Shown: positions 18,569 through 28,536, counted from the first letter of the stretch. The stretch: 64,000 bases of DNA from Xanthomonas translucens pv. cerealis (GCF_006838285.1 NZ_CP038228.1:4558199-4622198); one strand, 5' to 3'. Notes: generated from the sequence alone by a model not told the origin. Program-made: numbers and translations.

Positions 18569-19627
18569 TCAAAGCCGCCGACTGATGGTGAAGCTGCCGA
18601 ACACCGGCGTCTGCTGCTGCAGGTCGAATTCGCGGGTGCTCCAGTAGCGCGTCAGGGCGAACTTCCAGTTGCCGCGCATCAGCGCCAGGCCGAAGCCGGC
18701 TTGGCCGACGAAGGGGCGTTTGTTTACGCTGTGGCTGTCGCGGAAGGTGTTGCCGTCCAGGGTGATGTCGCGCAGCACCCAGCGCGCATCGCTGGTCAGA
18801 AACAGGTGCGCCGACCAGCCGCGGCCCAGGCCGTAGCGCGGCGGGGCGGTGTTCTCGCCGGCCGGGCGCAGCGGCGAGCTGCCGAAGTCGTCCGGCAGTT
18901 TCCAGCCGAAGCGCAGTTCGCCGCCGGCGTTGGCGTGGGTCTGCAGGGTGCCGAGCGCGCCGCCCCAGTGGCTGATCGCATCCCACCCCCAGCCGTCGGC
19001 GTTGACCGCCGCGTCGCCGGGCCAGCGGTGCATGCGTTCGTGCACCAGGCGGAACACCGGTTCGTCGTGCAGCTGGTTGTCCCAACCGAGGAACTTCTCG
19101 TCGCCGAGCGCGTCGTGTATTGCGTCCTGTACCTGCTTGCCCTGCGCCGACGGGCCGATCATGCCCAGGGTCAATTGGGTGGTGCGCAGGCGGTCCTGGT
19201 TGCGCGCGTTGTAACCGAAGATCACCGCCAGGATGCCGACATAGGGACGGTCGTCCTCGATCAGGTCGCGGCGGGTCTTGTCGGTCGGGGTGAAAATGGC
19301 CTGGCCGAAGCTGAAGACCATGTTCTGCTGCTCGAACTGGCCCGGATGCAGGCGTTCCAGGTAGCGGTTGAGCGTGCGCGCCAGCCGCGGCAGGCAGGGA
19401 TCGTCGGTGTAGTCGACCAGGTTCGGCGATACCAGGGTCATGCCGAACCCGTTGCTATAGCCCTGGTCCTGGTCGGCTCCGCCGAACAGGTCGTTGTCGA
19501 CGCGGAAGTTCACCGTCGGCGGCGTGTCCTGCAGCGTGCCGCCGGCGCAACGGTCGGCGGCGGCGGCTGGCAGCGCGGCGATGGCGAGCAGCAGGGCGAA
19601 GGCGAGAGGCAGGCGCGATGGCGGCAT
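18569..19627 (-). CDS. LpxR-like outer-membrane lipid A deacylase family protein
   Basis: A 352-residue protein with a Sec signal peptide (LPLAFALLLAIAALPAAA) and the repeating beta-strand pattern of an outer-membrane barrel. The family signature near the mature N-terminus is present: VDNDLFGGADQDQGYSNG, with the Asn/Asp residues that in Salmonella LpxR form the calcium and active site. In that family the 3'-acyloxyacyl group of lipid A is removed; whether this homologue does so is inferred. It ends in Arg-Arg-Leu rather than the usual aromatic barrel terminus. It is convergent with the carboxypeptidase gene. Confidence 0.8.
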   Translation of the reverse strand: MPPSRLPLAFALLLAIAALPAAAADRCAGGTLQDTPPTVNFRVDNDLFGGADQDQGYSNGFGMTLVSPNLVDYTDDPCLPRLARTLNRYLERLHPGQFEQQNMVFSFGQAIFTPTDKTRRDLIEDDRPYVGILAVIFGYNARNQDRLRTTQLTLGMIGPSAQGKQVQDAIHDALGDEKFLGWDNQLHDEPVFRLVHERMHRWPGDAAVNADGWGWDAISHWGGALGTLQTHANAGGELRFGWKLPDDFGSSPLRPAGENTAPPRYGLGRGWSAHLFLTSDARWVLRDITLDGNTFRDSHSVNKRPFVGQAGFGLALMRGNWKFALTRYWSTREFDLQQQTPVFGSFTISRRL

Positions 19628-19915
19628 GGGCGGTGTCCCTAGGGGCGGAAAGGGATAGGTGGAGCGACGCTAGCGGGCCGGATGCGCGCGTCCCGTGAAG
19701 CCTGCGTTCATGAAAGTGCAACAGCGAGCCTAGGCCGTGGTGGCGCGGCGCGAAAGCCATGTCGCCGTATCGCTTCGTCCTATTGGCATCCTGTTTGCAT
19801 CGCTTGCCGGCAGCGCGCGCGCGGTGACACGACGCGGCTGCCGCCAACGCCGGTGCACCGCCTGCCGGCGCGTAGCGGCCTTGGGTTTGCCCGGCGCCGG
19901 CCCGATAATGCAGCC

Positions 19916-20194
19916 ATGGACATCACCTCGGACAACCTCGAACACGGCTTCCAATTCCCCGGCGTCTTCGAGCTCAGCGCGATGGGCACCGCCAACACCG
20001 GGCTGGAGACCGAACTGCCGCGCCTGCTTGCCCAGGCCGGGGTGGATGTGCTGGAAGAGCGCATCAGCTGGAAGCATTCGTCCAACGGCAAGTACGTGTC
20101 GGTGCGGATTGCCTTCCGCGCTGCCGACCGTGCCCACTACGACGCCGCGCACCTGGCGCTGCGCGAGCATCCGGAAGTGAAGTGGACGCTGTAG
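19916..20194 (+). CDS. ybeD: YbeD/UPF0250 (DUF493) family protein
   Basis: A 92-residue ferredoxin-like-fold protein of the DUF493/YbeD family, recognised by [13 protein letters not shown] near the N-terminus and the YVSVRI strand. It usually sits just upstream of lipB, as here; its role is undefined, possibly regulatory for lipoate metabolism. The ATG at 19916 gives the family length; the longer open frame upstream is out-of-family. The 3' end overlaps the lipB GTG by 13 bases. Confidence 0.92.
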   Translation: MDITSDNLEHGFQFPGVFELSAMGTANTGLETELPRLLAQAGVDVLEERISWKHSSNGKYVSVRIAFRAADRAHYDAAHLALREHPEVKWTL

Positions 20195-20895
20195 CCGGCG
20201 CCGCGGTACTGCCGCCGGAGCCGACGCCTACGCTGCCGCCGTGCCGGGTCCGCGATCTCGGCCGCCAGCCCTATGAGCCGGTGTGGCGGGCGATGCAGCG
20301 CTTCACCGATACACGCGCGGAAGCCGATGCGGACGAACTGTGGGTAGTCGAGCACGAACCGGTGTTCACCCTCGGCCAGGCCGGCAAGCCCGAACACGTG
20401 CTGGCGCCCGGTGAAATCCCGGTGCTGCACGTGGACCGCGGCGGCCAGGTCACCTACCACGGCCCCGGCCAGTTGGTGGTGTATCCGCTACTGGACCTGC
20501 GCCGGCTGAAGATCGGGGTGCGCGACTACGTGTGCCGGATCGAGCAGGCCATCATCGACACGCTGGACGAATGGAACATCCTCGGCCAGCGCCGCGACGG
20601 CGCGCCCGGGGTCTACGTCGGCGCGGCCAAGGTCGCCGCGCTCGGCATCCGCGTGCGGCGCGGCTGCACCTTCCACGGCCTGTCGTTCAACGTGGCCATG
20701 GATCTGGAGCCGTTCCACCGGATCAACCCCTGTGGCTACCAGGGCTTGCAGGTGACCTCGGTGCTAGACTTGGGCGGTCCTTCCGGTATGCAGGCCGTCA
20801 AACCGGTGCTGCTGGCCCAACTGGCGTGCCAGTTCGGTCTGACCCTGCAGCCGCTCGACGCCCTGCCCGACCTCACGCTCACGCACGCCGCCTGA
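20182..20895 (+). CDS. lipB: Octanoyl-[acyl-carrier-protein]:protein octanoyltransferase LipB
   Basis: A 237-residue enzyme that moves octanoate from ACP to the lipoyl domains of 2-oxoacid dehydrogenases and GcvH, the first step of lipoate synthesis. Catalytic residues are visible as K150 ([12 protein letters not shown]) and C184 (NPCGYQG); the [17 protein letters not shown] signature is intact. The GTG at 20182 overlaps the end of ybeD by 13 bases. It lies 22 bases upstream of lipA, so synthesis and sulphur insertion are encoded together. Confidence 0.96.
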   Translation: MDAVAGAAVLPPEPTPTLPPCRVRDLGRQPYEPVWRAMQRFTDTRAEADADELWVVEHEPVFTLGQAGKPEHVLAPGEIPVLHVDRGGQVTYHGPGQLVVYPLLDLRRLKIGVRDYVCRIEQAIIDTLDEWNILGQRRDGAPGVYVGAAKVAALGIRVRRGCTFHGLSFNVAMDLEPFHRINPCGYQGLQVTSVLDLGGPSGMQAVKPVLLAQLACQFGLTLQPLDALPDLTLTHAA

Positions 20896-20917
20896 CCGCC
20901 TGCCCGCCGACGACGCC

Positions 20918-21928
20918 ATGACCCAGCCCAGCGCACGCTCCATCCCCTTGCAGGTCCTTTCCGGCGACAGCGCGTCCGCGCCGCTGCAGGCCGGCGTCAA
21001 ACAGCTGGGCGGGGACAAGATCAACCGCTCGCCGGTGCAGTTCGCCGACGCGCCGGTGCTGCGCAAACCATCGTGGATCCGGGTGCGGATCCCGTCCGGC
21101 AACGCGGTGCAGACCCTCAAGGCAAAGCTGCGCGAGAACCGCCTGGTCACGGTCTGCGAAGAAGCCAGCTGCCCGAACATCCACGAGTGCTTCAGCCACG
21201 GCACCGCCACCTTCATGATCCTGGGCGAGGTCTGCACCCGCCGTTGCTCGTTTTGCGATGTCGCCCACGGCCGGCCCAAGCCGCCGGATGCGGGCGAGCC
21301 GGCCAGCCTGGCGCAGACCGTGGCCGACATGGGCCTGCGCTACGTGGTGGTGACCAGCGTCGATCGCGACGACCTGCGCGACGGCGGTGCCCAGCACTTC
21401 GCCGACTGCATCGGCGCGATCCGCGCCGCCGCGCCGGCCACCCGCATCGAGATCCTGACCCCGGACTTCCGCGGCAAGGGCCGCATGGACCGCGCGCTGG
21501 AGATCCTGGCGACCAATCCGCCGGACGTGTTCAACCACAACATCGAGACCGTGCCGGACCTGTACCCGAACGTGCGTCCCGGCGCCGACTACCAGTGGTC
21601 GCTGACCCTGCTGCAGAAGTTCAAGGCGCAGCACCCGTCCATCGCCACCAAGTCCGGGATCATGCTCGGCCTGGGCGAGACCATGGCGCAGGTGCAGGCC
21701 ACGCTGCGCGACCTGCGCGCGCACGCCGTGGACATGGTCACCATCGGCCAGTACCTGCAGCCGACCGCGCACCACCACCCGGTGATGCGCTACTGGACGC
21801 CGGAGGAGTACACGGCGCTGGAGGAGTACGGCAACGCGCTGGGCTTCAGCCACGTCGCCTCCGGGCCGATGGTGCGCTCGTCGTATCACGCCGATCGGCA
21901 GGCTGCCGGCGCCGGCGTGGCGGCCTGA
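20918..21928 (+). CDS. lipA: Lipoyl synthase LipA
   Basis: A 336-residue radical-SAM enzyme that inserts two sulphurs into the protein-bound octanoyl chain. The auxiliary-cluster motif CX4CX5C (C80, C85, C91) and the radical-SAM motif CX3CX2C (C106, C110, C113) are complete, as is the C-terminal RSSYHA serine ligand segment. The N-terminal ~50 residues are a typical variable extension. It forms an operon with ybeD and lipB. Confidence 0.98.
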   Translation: MTQPSARSIPLQVLSGDSASAPLQAGVKQLGGDKINRSPVQFADAPVLRKPSWIRVRIPSGNAVQTLKAKLRENRLVTVCEEASCPNIHECFSHGTATFMILGEVCTRRCSFCDVAHGRPKPPDAGEPASLAQTVADMGLRYVVVTSVDRDDLRDGGAQHFADCIGAIRAAAPATRIEILTPDFRGKGRMDRALEILATNPPDVFNHNIETVPDLYPNVRPGADYQWSLTLLQKFKAQHPSIATKSGIMLGLGETMAQVQATLRDLRAHAVDMVTIGQYLQPTAHHHPVMRYWTPEEYTALEEYGNALGFSHVASGPMVRSSYHADRQAAGAGVAA

Positions 21929-22168
21929 GTTCGCTTTGCGGCACTGCTTCCGGCGCCGCCCGTCGCGTCCTGGCGCTCGTCCAGGACGCCCGCCGTGGCG
22001 GCCGCCACGCCCGCCCGCAGTGCCTGCACCGGCGCCATTCACATTTCGCTACCTAGCCCCGGCTAGTCTGGTTCAGGAACAGGTGACACGGCCTGCAACT
22101 TGCGGCACTGTCGTGTTGTCTCACGCGATCTGCAGCCCCCCTGACGGCCTCGTGCCGAGAGTACGTAG

Positions 22169-24346
22169 ATGAAATTCAAAGCTTCCGTCTTCCTGCTGGC
22201 GTTCGCGCTGACCACGCCGTTGGCGCTGTTCGCCCGCACCGATGCGCCGGCGCTGCCGGCGGCCTCGACCGCCGACCAGTCAACCACCGCCAAGCTGGTG
22301 TACGGGCTGCTCTCCGACAGCCGCTATGCCTACCGGCCGCGCGCGCTGGACGAAGCGACCTCGAAGGAAGTCTTCAAGAAGTACCTGGAGACGTTGGACG
22401 GCAGCAAGCAGTTCTTCACCCAGGTCGACGTGGACAAGTTCGCCGCGTTCCAGGCCAACCTTGGCAGCAATATCGCTTCCGGCCAGCTGGAGCCGGCGTT
22501 CCAGGTATTTGCCGTATACCGGCAGCGCGTGGACGAGCGCATCGGCTACGCGCGCAAGCTGCTCAAGCAGGACTTCGATTTCAACGGCAGCGAGAAGTTC
22601 GAGTACGACCGCAAGGACGTGTCGTGGCCCAAGGATGACCAGGAGCTTGACGAGCTGTGGCGCAAGTCGGTGATGAACGACTGGCTGCGGCTCAAGCTGG
22701 CCGGCAAGAAGTCCGAGGACATCCGCAAGACCCTGGACAAGCGCTACGCCAACCTCGCCGATTCGGTGAAGGAGCTGAAGAGCGAGGACGTGTTCCAGTT
22801 CTTCATGAACGCCTACACCAACACCGTCGATCCGCACACCGACTACTTCACCCCGCGCACCGCCGAGAACTTCAACCAGCAGATGTCGCTGTCGCTGGAA
22901 GGCATCGGCGCGCAGCTGCAGAAGCAGGACGACATGGTGGTGATCCGCGAGGTCATCCCCGGCGGCCCGGCCGCGGTGGACGGCACGCTGAAGCCGGGCG
23001 ACCGCATCGTCGGCGTCGGCCAGGGCAAGGCCGGCCAGGTCGAGGACGTGATCGGCTGGCGCATCGACGACGTGGTGGCCAAGATCCGCGGCGACAAGGA
23101 TACCCAGGTACGCCTGGAGTACATCCCGGCCGAGGCCGGCGTGGACGGCAAGCACCGCCAGTTGCTGCTGACCCGGCAGAAGGTGCGTCTGGCCGAACAG
23201 GCCGCCAAGGGCGAGACCATCACCCTGCCGGCGAAGGACGGCGAGCCGGCGCGGCGCGTCGGCGTGATCAAGCTGCCGGCGTTCTACCAGGACTTCGAGG
23301 GCCGCCGCCGCAACGCCAGCGATTACGCCTCGGCGACCCGCGACGTGGCCAAGCTGCTTGCCGGTTTCAAGACCGACAAGCTCGACGGCGTGGTGCTGGA
23401 CCTGCGCAACAACGGCGGCGGTTCGCTGGACGAGGCGATCGAACTGACCGGCCTGTTCATCGAGCAGGGTCCGGTGGTGCAGGTGCGCGAATCCGGCGGC
23501 CGCGTCACCGTCAACAGCGACCAGAACCCGGGCGTGGCCTGGGACGGCCCGCTGGCCGTGCTGATCAACCGCGGTTCGGCTTCGGCGTCGGAGATCTTCG
23601 CCGGCGCCATCCAGGACTACGGCCGTGGCCTGATCATCGGCGAGACCAGCTTCGGCAAGGGCACGGTGCAGAACATCGTCGATCTGGACCGGTGGCCGGC
23701 CAACCAGAGCGACCGCTTCGGCCAGGTCAAGCTGACCATCGCCCAGTTCTTCCGGGTCAGCGGCAGCAGCACCCAGCACAAGGGCGTGGTGCCGGACATC
23801 GCGTTCCCGGCCAGCGTCGATGCCACCGAGTTCGGCGAGAGCACCTACCCCAACGCCTTGCCGTGGACCCGCATTGCCGCGGTGCCGCACACCCAGTACG
23901 GCAATTTCGCGCCGCTGCTGCCGAAGCTGGAGACGCTGCACGCCAGCCGCATCGCCAGCGACAAGGAATTCCAGTGGTGGGAAGAGGACGTGCAGCAGTT
24001 CCGCACCGAAGCGGCGAAGAAGTACGTGGTGCTCAACGAGGCCGAGCGCCGCGCCGAGCGCGAGAAGCAGGACGTGCAGCGCAAGCAGCGCCAGGAAATG
24101 CGCAAGCAGCTTGGCCTGCCGCTGGACCCGCTCGCCGACGACAGCAGCGACGACGGCCTGACTGGCAACGAGCGCGACATCATCAAGGACGCCGCGCGCG
24201 AGAAGCTGGTCGACAAGCGCCCAGATCCGCTGCTGCGCGAGTCGGCCTCGATCCTGGCCGATGCGCTGAACCTGCTGGAAAAGGACCACCCGCTGTCGGT
24301 GCAGGTGCTGCCGCAGTCCACCGGCCCGGGGCGCTGGGCCGACTGA
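22169..24346 (+). CDS. prc: Tail-specific carboxy-terminal-processing protease Prc
   Basis: A 725-residue periplasmic S41 protease. A signal peptide (to about residue 22) is followed by an N-terminal helical domain, a PDZ domain (about 240-320; GIGAQLQKQDDMVVIREVIPGGPA) and the protease domain with RGSASASEIFAGA (about 468-480) and the general-base K497 in SFGKGTVQ. A C-terminal DUF3340-type region rich in charged coiled-coil residues follows. It trims or degrades envelope proteins with exposed non-polar C-termini, including peptidoglycan hydrolases and PBP3 in other bacteria. Single-gene unit with its own terminator. Confidence 0.96.
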   Translation: MKFKASVFLLAFALTTPLALFARTDAPALPAASTADQSTTAKLVYGLLSDSRYAYRPRALDEATSKEVFKKYLETLDGSKQFFTQVDVDKFAAFQANLGSNIASGQLEPAFQVFAVYRQRVDERIGYARKLLKQDFDFNGSEKFEYDRKDVSWPKDDQELDELWRKSVMNDWLRLKLAGKKSEDIRKTLDKRYANLADSVKELKSEDVFQFFMNAYTNTVDPHTDYFTPRTAENFNQQMSLSLEGIGAQLQKQDDMVVIREVIPGGPAAVDGTLKPGDRIVGVGQGKAGQVEDVIGWRIDDVVAKIRGDKDTQVRLEYIPAEAGVDGKHRQLLLTRQKVRLAEQAAKGETITLPAKDGEPARRVGVIKLPAFYQDFEGRRRNASDYASATRDVAKLLAGFKTDKLDGVVLDLRNNGGGSLDEAIELTGLFIEQGPVVQVRESGGRVTVNSDQNPGVAWDGPLAVLINRGSASASEIFAGAIQDYGRGLIIGETSFGKGTVQNIVDLDRWPANQSDRFGQVKLTIAQFFRVSGSSTQHKGVVPDIAFPASVDATEFGESTYPNALPWTRIAAVPHTQYGNFAPLLPKLETLHASRIASDKEFQWWEEDVQQFRTEAAKKYVVLNEAERRAEREKQDVQRKQRQEMRKQLGLPLDPLADDSSDDGLTGNERDIIKDAAREKLVDKRPDPLLRESASILADALNLLEKDHPLSVQVLPQSTGPGRWAD

Positions 24347-24380
24347 GCCTGCGCTCCATCGCCGCGCGAACACGAACACG

Positions 24381-24412
24381 AACGCGCCATCGCCCAGCGG
24401 TGGCGCGTTTTT
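24381..24412 (+). terminator. Rho-independent terminator of prc
   Basis: A 7-bp stem (CGCGCCA / TGGCGCG) with an 11-base loop and a T5 tail, 35 bases past the prc stop. Confidence 0.75.
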
Positions 24413-24735
24413 CGTTCGGCGTTCGCGTGGCGATGCGCGCCATCTCTTGCGTTCTGTGCTCCCGGTTCTGAACGCTGTGTCGCAGCCAGCGGCCAGTCAC
24501 GGTACCGGCGATCGCACTGCAGGACGGCCTCAGGTTGCCTCGGGCCCTCAGGCGGCCCGACAGGCTCTTTGTAGTGGCTTCAGCCGCGACAACGTCCGAA
24601 GCCGGAAGGCCCGCCGCTGCGCTCGTCGCGACTGCAGTCCCGACTGCATGCCCGTTCGGAACATTCACCACTGCGCTCGTCGCGGCTGAAGACAGTTGCT
24701 CCTACAAGTGCGGATCAGCTGGATCGAACGCTGCG
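24413..24735. other. Non-coding gap between prc and the TauE/SafE gene
   Basis: A stretch of about 320 bases without a supportable gene. It holds a compound palindromic repeat (24568-24707, listed separately); the rest shows no recognisable motif. Confidence 0.5.
24568..24707. repeat. Compound palindromic element, second family
   Basis: Left arm TTGTAGTGGCTTCAGCCGCG at 24569-24588 and right arm ending CTCCTACAA (24679-24707) are diverged inverted copies of a TTGTAGGAGCGGCTTCAGCCGCG-type repeat. Between them lies another fragment, CGTCGCGACTGCAGTCCCGA. The middle fragment suggests one element landed in or recombined with another. Confidence 0.6.
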
Positions 24736-25479
24736 CTAGCCCAGCGCCTGCCACAGCTGATGCATACCCAACACCAGCAAGGTCAGGAAGAACACCCGGC
24801 GGAACGCCTCGGCGGAAATATGCTGGCGCAGGCGCGTGCCCAGCCACATGCCCAGCGCGGTCGGCAGTAGCGCCAGCAGCGAAGGACCGAGCGCGTCACG
24901 CGCAAACGCGCCGTGCCAGGCCAGCGCAGTGGCGAGCGCCAGCGTGGCGGTGAAGAAGCAGTAGCCCAGCGCGCGCATCAACGTCTCCCGCGGCAGGCCG
25001 AGCGCGACCAGATAGGGCAGGGCCGGCAGCACGAACGCGCCGGTGGCGCCGGTCAGCAGGCCGGTCGCCAATCCGGCCGCCGGCCCCGCCCACGGTTGGT
25101 GCCGTGGCGGCAGCCGGCCTTGCCAACGGCTCAGCCCGAGCAGCGCATACAGCGCCAGCAAGCCGCCGAGTCCGCCGCGCGCCAGCGCCGGATCGGCGCC
25201 GACCAGGATGCCGGCGCTGAGCCAGGTGCCGATCACCAGCGTCGCCAGCAATGGCCACAGCCGTTGCAGCAACGCCACCGCGCCGTCGCCCCAGGCCTGC
25301 TGCAGGTTGGTCAGTAGCGACGGCAATACCAGCAGCGCGGCCGCCTCGGGAGGCGCCAGCCACAGCCCCAGCAAGCCCATCGCCACCGTCGGCAGGCCGG
25401 TGCCGGCGACGCCTTTGACCAGGCCGGCCAGGCAGAACACGGCGGCGATCGGCAGCAGATGCGGGATGAGCGATTGCAT
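24736..25479 (-). CDS. TauE/SafE-family membrane transporter
   Basis: A 247-residue polytopic membrane protein with about eight helices and the family pattern GLVKGVAGTGLPTVAMGLL near the N-terminus plus the second-repeat motif GLLTGATGAFVLPALPYL. TauE/SafE proteins export sulphite, sulphoacetate or related organosulphur anions; the substrate here is unknown. I use the ATG at 25479 (MQSLIPHLL); an in-frame ATG at 25497 is also possible. Neither has a strong ribosome binding site. It is divergent from the remains of a LysR regulator, which may once have controlled it. Confidence 0.85.
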   Translation of the reverse strand: MQSLIPHLLPIAAVFCLAGLVKGVAGTGLPTVAMGLLGLWLAPPEAAALLVLPSLLTNLQQAWGDGAVALLQRLWPLLATLVIGTWLSAGILVGADPALARGGLGGLLALYALLGLSRWQGRLPPRHQPWAGPAAGLATGLLTGATGAFVLPALPYLVALGLPRETLMRALGYCFFTATLALATALAWHGAFARDALGPSLLALLPTALGMWLGTRLRQHISAEAFRRVFFLTLLVLGMHQLWQALG

Positions 25480-25495
25480 GCCTGCAGCATCGGCC

Positions 25496-26278
25496 ATGCA
25501 GCGGCGCCGGACAATGCGCAATCGCTTCAGGCAGACTTCGGCAGCGACGAAGGCTGGAGCGGCGCTGCACCTGGATTTCATCGATTTGCGGCTGTGCGTG
25601 GCGGTGGCCGAGGCCGGCAGCATCACCGGCGGCGCGGAACGGGCCGCGTTGTCGCTGGCCGCAGCCAGCGCGCGCATCCGCGCGCTGGAACTGCAGGTCG
25701 GGGCGGCACTGTTCGCGCGCGGCCGCCGCGGCGTGAGCCTGACCGCGGCTGGCGCCGCGCCGCGGCGGCCGATGCGCTGCGCGAGGAGCGTGCCGACCTG
25801 GCGGTGAGCCGGCAATGCCGACCTGGCCGGTCTGCACGCGCAGGCGTTCCGGCAAAACCGGCGGGTGCTGGTGGCGGCGGCCACGCATCCGCTGGCGCGC
25901 GCGCCGCAGCTGCGCCTGGCGCAGCTATGGCAGGCGCAATTCCTCGGCCTGGCCGACGACAGCGCGCTGCAACAGCACCTGCGCACGCAGGCCGCGCGCG
26001 CCGGCGGCCTGCTGCGCATCCGTGCCCACGTGCACGGCATCGAGCCGCTGTGCCGGATGCTGGCGCGCGGCGCCGGCGTGGCGATCCTGCCGCAGGCCGC
26101 GCTGGCCCGGGTCAGCGGGCGCGAACAGCTGGTCGCGGTGCCGTTGCAGGAGCCGTGGGCGGCGCGGCAGTTGTCGATCGTGTAGCGGCCCGCACCCGCA
26201 CCGGCGCCGGCAGTGCGTCAGGTGCTGGACTGGCTGTGTGCGCATGCCGACGCTGCAGCGGCTGCCGGCGCGGGATGA
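25496..26278 (+). pseudogene. Broken LysR-family regulator
   Basis: The N-terminal helix-turn-helix of a LysR regulator is clear (LDFIDLRLCVAVAEAGSIT, then LFARGRRGVSLTAAGAA). After that, roughly 70-80 residues of the normal protein are missing: the sequence jumps to a late substrate-domain segment, passes through a frame change and a TGA at about 25805, and resumes in the original frame with RRVLVAAATHPLA and GAGVAILPQAALARVSGREQL. A TAG interrupts the extreme C-terminus (after QLSIV, near 26185) before VRQVLDWLCAHADA. The gene is therefore non-functional. Its 5' end overlaps the alternative start of the divergent TauE/SafE gene. Confidence 0.85.
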
Positions 26279-26303
26279 CTCCCACGCGCGCAAGCGATGC
26301 ACC

Positions 26304-27182
26304 TCACTGCGGCCAGGCGAACTCGGCTTCCACCGGGAAGTGGTCCGATGGCCAATGTCCCTGCGGGCGCCCATCAAGCGTGGCGAAATGGGTGGCGCGC
26401 AGTCCGCGCGACAGGATCCAGTCGATGCGCCGGTCGGGATGGCCGGTGAAATCGTGGAAGGTCGCTTCCGGTCCCTGCGCGTGCGGCGCCTGCTTGCGCG
26501 CGTCGGCCAGCGCCGGGACCAGGGTGCGGTAGGTCGGCGAATCCGGCGCGGTGTTGAAGTCGCCGGTGACTACCACCGGAACGTCGGCCGGCAAGGCCTG
26601 CAGGCGTGAGAGGATCAGCGCGGCGCCCTTGGCGCGTGCCGTTTCGTCCTCGTCGCGATACGGCAGATGGGTGTCGAACAGATAGAAACGGCGCCCGTCG
26701 GCGACGCGCTCGAACAGCCCCCAGTTCACCATCCGCGGCAGCGGGTGGCCCCAGCTGATGCTGCCCACCACCGCCGGCGTGTCCGACAGCCAGAAATCGC
26801 CCGATTCCAGCAGTTTCAGCCGGCGGCTGTCGTAGAACACGCCCATGCGCTCGCCGTCCTCGCTGCTGTCGCGGCTGCGCCCGAACCAGCGGTAGTCGGG
26901 CAGTTGCGCGGCCAGGTAATCGGCCTGCCGCTTGACCAGCTCCTGGGTGCCGAACACATCCGGATGCTGCGCGCGGATCAGCGCCGCCATCGCGCTGCGG
27001 CGGATCTCCCAGCGCTTGTCGCCGTCGCTATCGACCGGCACGCGCACGTTGAAGCTCATCACCTTGAGCGTGGCCGGCGCGTCGTGCGCTGCGGCGCGCG
27101 CCTGCGCCGGGGCGAGCACGGCGCCCAGTGCGAGCAACAGCAGCAATCCAAGCGAACGCGGGGAGAACAGCAATTTGGACAT
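26304..27182 (-). CDS. Secreted endonuclease/exonuclease/phosphatase-family protein
   Basis: A 292-residue protein with a cleavable signal peptide (LGLLLLLALGAVLAPAQARA) and a complete EEP fold: MSFNVR (Asn ligand), GTQE (metal-binding Glu), YLFDTHLPYRDE, VVTGDFNT and the terminal SDHFPVEAEF with its catalytic His. Such exported enzymes hydrolyse phosphodiesters, such as DNA, RNA, phosphoinositides or sphingomyelin; the substrate is not determined. Start at MSKLLF (27182) places the signal peptide at the N-terminus. Divergent from the NMN adenylyltransferase gene. Confidence 0.88.
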   Translation of the reverse strand: MSKLLFSPRSLGLLLLLALGAVLAPAQARAAAHDAPATLKVMSFNVRVPVDSDGDKRWEIRRSAMAALIRAQHPDVFGTQELVKRQADYLAAQLPDYRWFGRSRDSSEDGERMGVFYDSRRLKLLESGDFWLSDTPAVVGSISWGHPLPRMVNWGLFERVADGRRFYLFDTHLPYRDEDETARAKGAALILSRLQALPADVPVVVTGDFNTAPDSPTYRTLVPALADARKQAPHAQGPEATFHDFTGHPDRRIDWILSRGLRATHFATLDGRPQGHWPSDHFPVEAEFAWPQ

Positions 27183-27421
27183 GGCGACAGCTCTGGTGGC
27201 GAGGGATCGTGCCAATGCTGGCATGCCGATGTGACCGTCATCCAGTCGCCTGCCGTGTCGCGCACGCAGCGCCAGGACGCTTGCATTGGCGCACGCCGCG
27301 CGCGGCGGAAACCGCCCGCCGTGCATCGGCGCAGCACTTGACGCCTTCGCCCATCGGCGTAGCATTTTCGCCCTGCCGAGGGACAGACCCGCGGCGACTC
27401 CAATCACCGTGAGGGATGCTC

Positions 27422-28471
27422 ATGGAATACGACTATCTGGTGTTCATCGGGCGCTTCGAGCCCTTCCACAACGGCCACGCCGCCGTTGCCCGCCACGCCC
27501 TGGCGCGTGCGCACAAACTCATCTTCCTGGTCGGCTCGGCCGAGACCCCGCGCACCATCCGCAATCCGTGGACGGTGGCCGAACGCAACGTCATGATCCA
27601 GGCCGCGCTCGAGGGCGCCGGCGAGCGCCTGATCCTGCGCCCGCTGCGCGACCACCTGTACAACGAGAGCCAATGGATCGCCTCGGTGCAGTCGGCGGTG
27701 GCCCAGGCGGTGCGCGCCGATGGCGGCGGCGCCGAGGCGCGCATCGGCCTGGTCGGCATGGACAAGGACGCCAGCAGCTATTACCTGCGCGAGTTCCCGC
27801 AGTGGCCGCTGGTCGATGTGCAGCATACCGAAACCCTGTCGGCCACCGAACTGCGCCGCTACCTGTTCGAGGCCGGCAGTATCGACTTCCACGGCGCGCT
27901 GCTGATGCTGCGCGGCAACGTGCCGGCGCCGGTGTTCGACATGCTCGAGGCGTTCCGCAAGAACTCGCCGTCGTATGCGGAACTGCTGTCCGAATACCAG
28001 TTCATCGAGCAATACCGCGCGGCCTGGAAGGAGGCACCGTATCCGCCTACCTTCGTCACCGCCGATGCGGTGGTGGTGCATTCGGGCCATGTGCTGCTGG
28101 TGCGGCGCCGCGCCGCGCCGGGCAAGGGGCTGTGGGCGCTGCCGGGCGGCTTCGTCGGCCAGCACGAGAGTATCTTCGATGCCTGCCTGCGCGAACTGCG
28201 CGAGGAAACCCGGCTGAAGATCCCGGTGCCGGTGCTGAAGGGCTCGCTGAAGAACCGCCACGTGTTCGACCACCCCGAGCGCAGCCTGCGCGGGCGCACC
28301 ATCACCCACGCGTTCCACTTCGAATTCACCTTCGGCGAACTGCCCGAGGTGCGCGGCGGCGACGATGCCGACAAGGCGCGCTGGATCCCGGTCAGCGAAG
28401 TGCTCGGCATGGGGCCGAAACTGTTCGAAGACCACCTGCACCTGCTCGAATTCTTCCTGGGCCGCGGTTGA
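27422..28471 (+). CDS. nadM: Bifunctional NMN adenylyltransferase / Nudix hydrolase
   Basis: A 349-residue two-domain enzyme. The N-terminal half is a nucleotidyltransferase with GRFEPFHNGH (about 9-18) and SATELR, the NadM-type NMN adenylyltransferase that makes NAD from NMN and ATP. The C-terminal half (from about 205) is a Nudix hydrolase with the box GGFVGQHESIFDACLRELREE (about 242-262), which in this fusion family hydrolyses ADP-ribose or similar. The ATG at 27422 is preferred over 27416 because GTGAGGG at 27409-27415 is spaced correctly for it. It is followed after 65 bases by a NAMPT-type gene, its functional partner. Confidence 0.94.
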   Translation: MEYDYLVFIGRFEPFHNGHAAVARHALARAHKLIFLVGSAETPRTIRNPWTVAERNVMIQAALEGAGERLILRPLRDHLYNESQWIASVQSAVAQAVRADGGGAEARIGLVGMDKDASSYYLREFPQWPLVDVQHTETLSATELRRYLFEAGSIDFHGALLMLRGNVPAPVFDMLEAFRKNSPSYAELLSEYQFIEQYRAAWKEAPYPPTFVTADAVVVHSGHVLLVRRRAAPGKGLWALPGGFVGQHESIFDACLRELREETRLKIPVPVLKGSLKNRHVFDHPERSLRGRTITHAFHFEFTFGELPEVRGGDDADKARWIPVSEVLGMGPKLFEDHLHLLEFFLGRG

Positions 28472-28536
28472 CCGCAGCCTGTCCCGGCCGGCGGACAGAC
28501 CGCTGGCCTTTCCTCGACGCGAAGGAGCTTCCCGTC

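Noticed and set aside
22280..24379. A 699-codon minus-strand frame opposite prc
   Set aside because: The plus strand encodes an intact Prc protease with all motifs; the antisense frame is low-complexity and overlaps it entirely.
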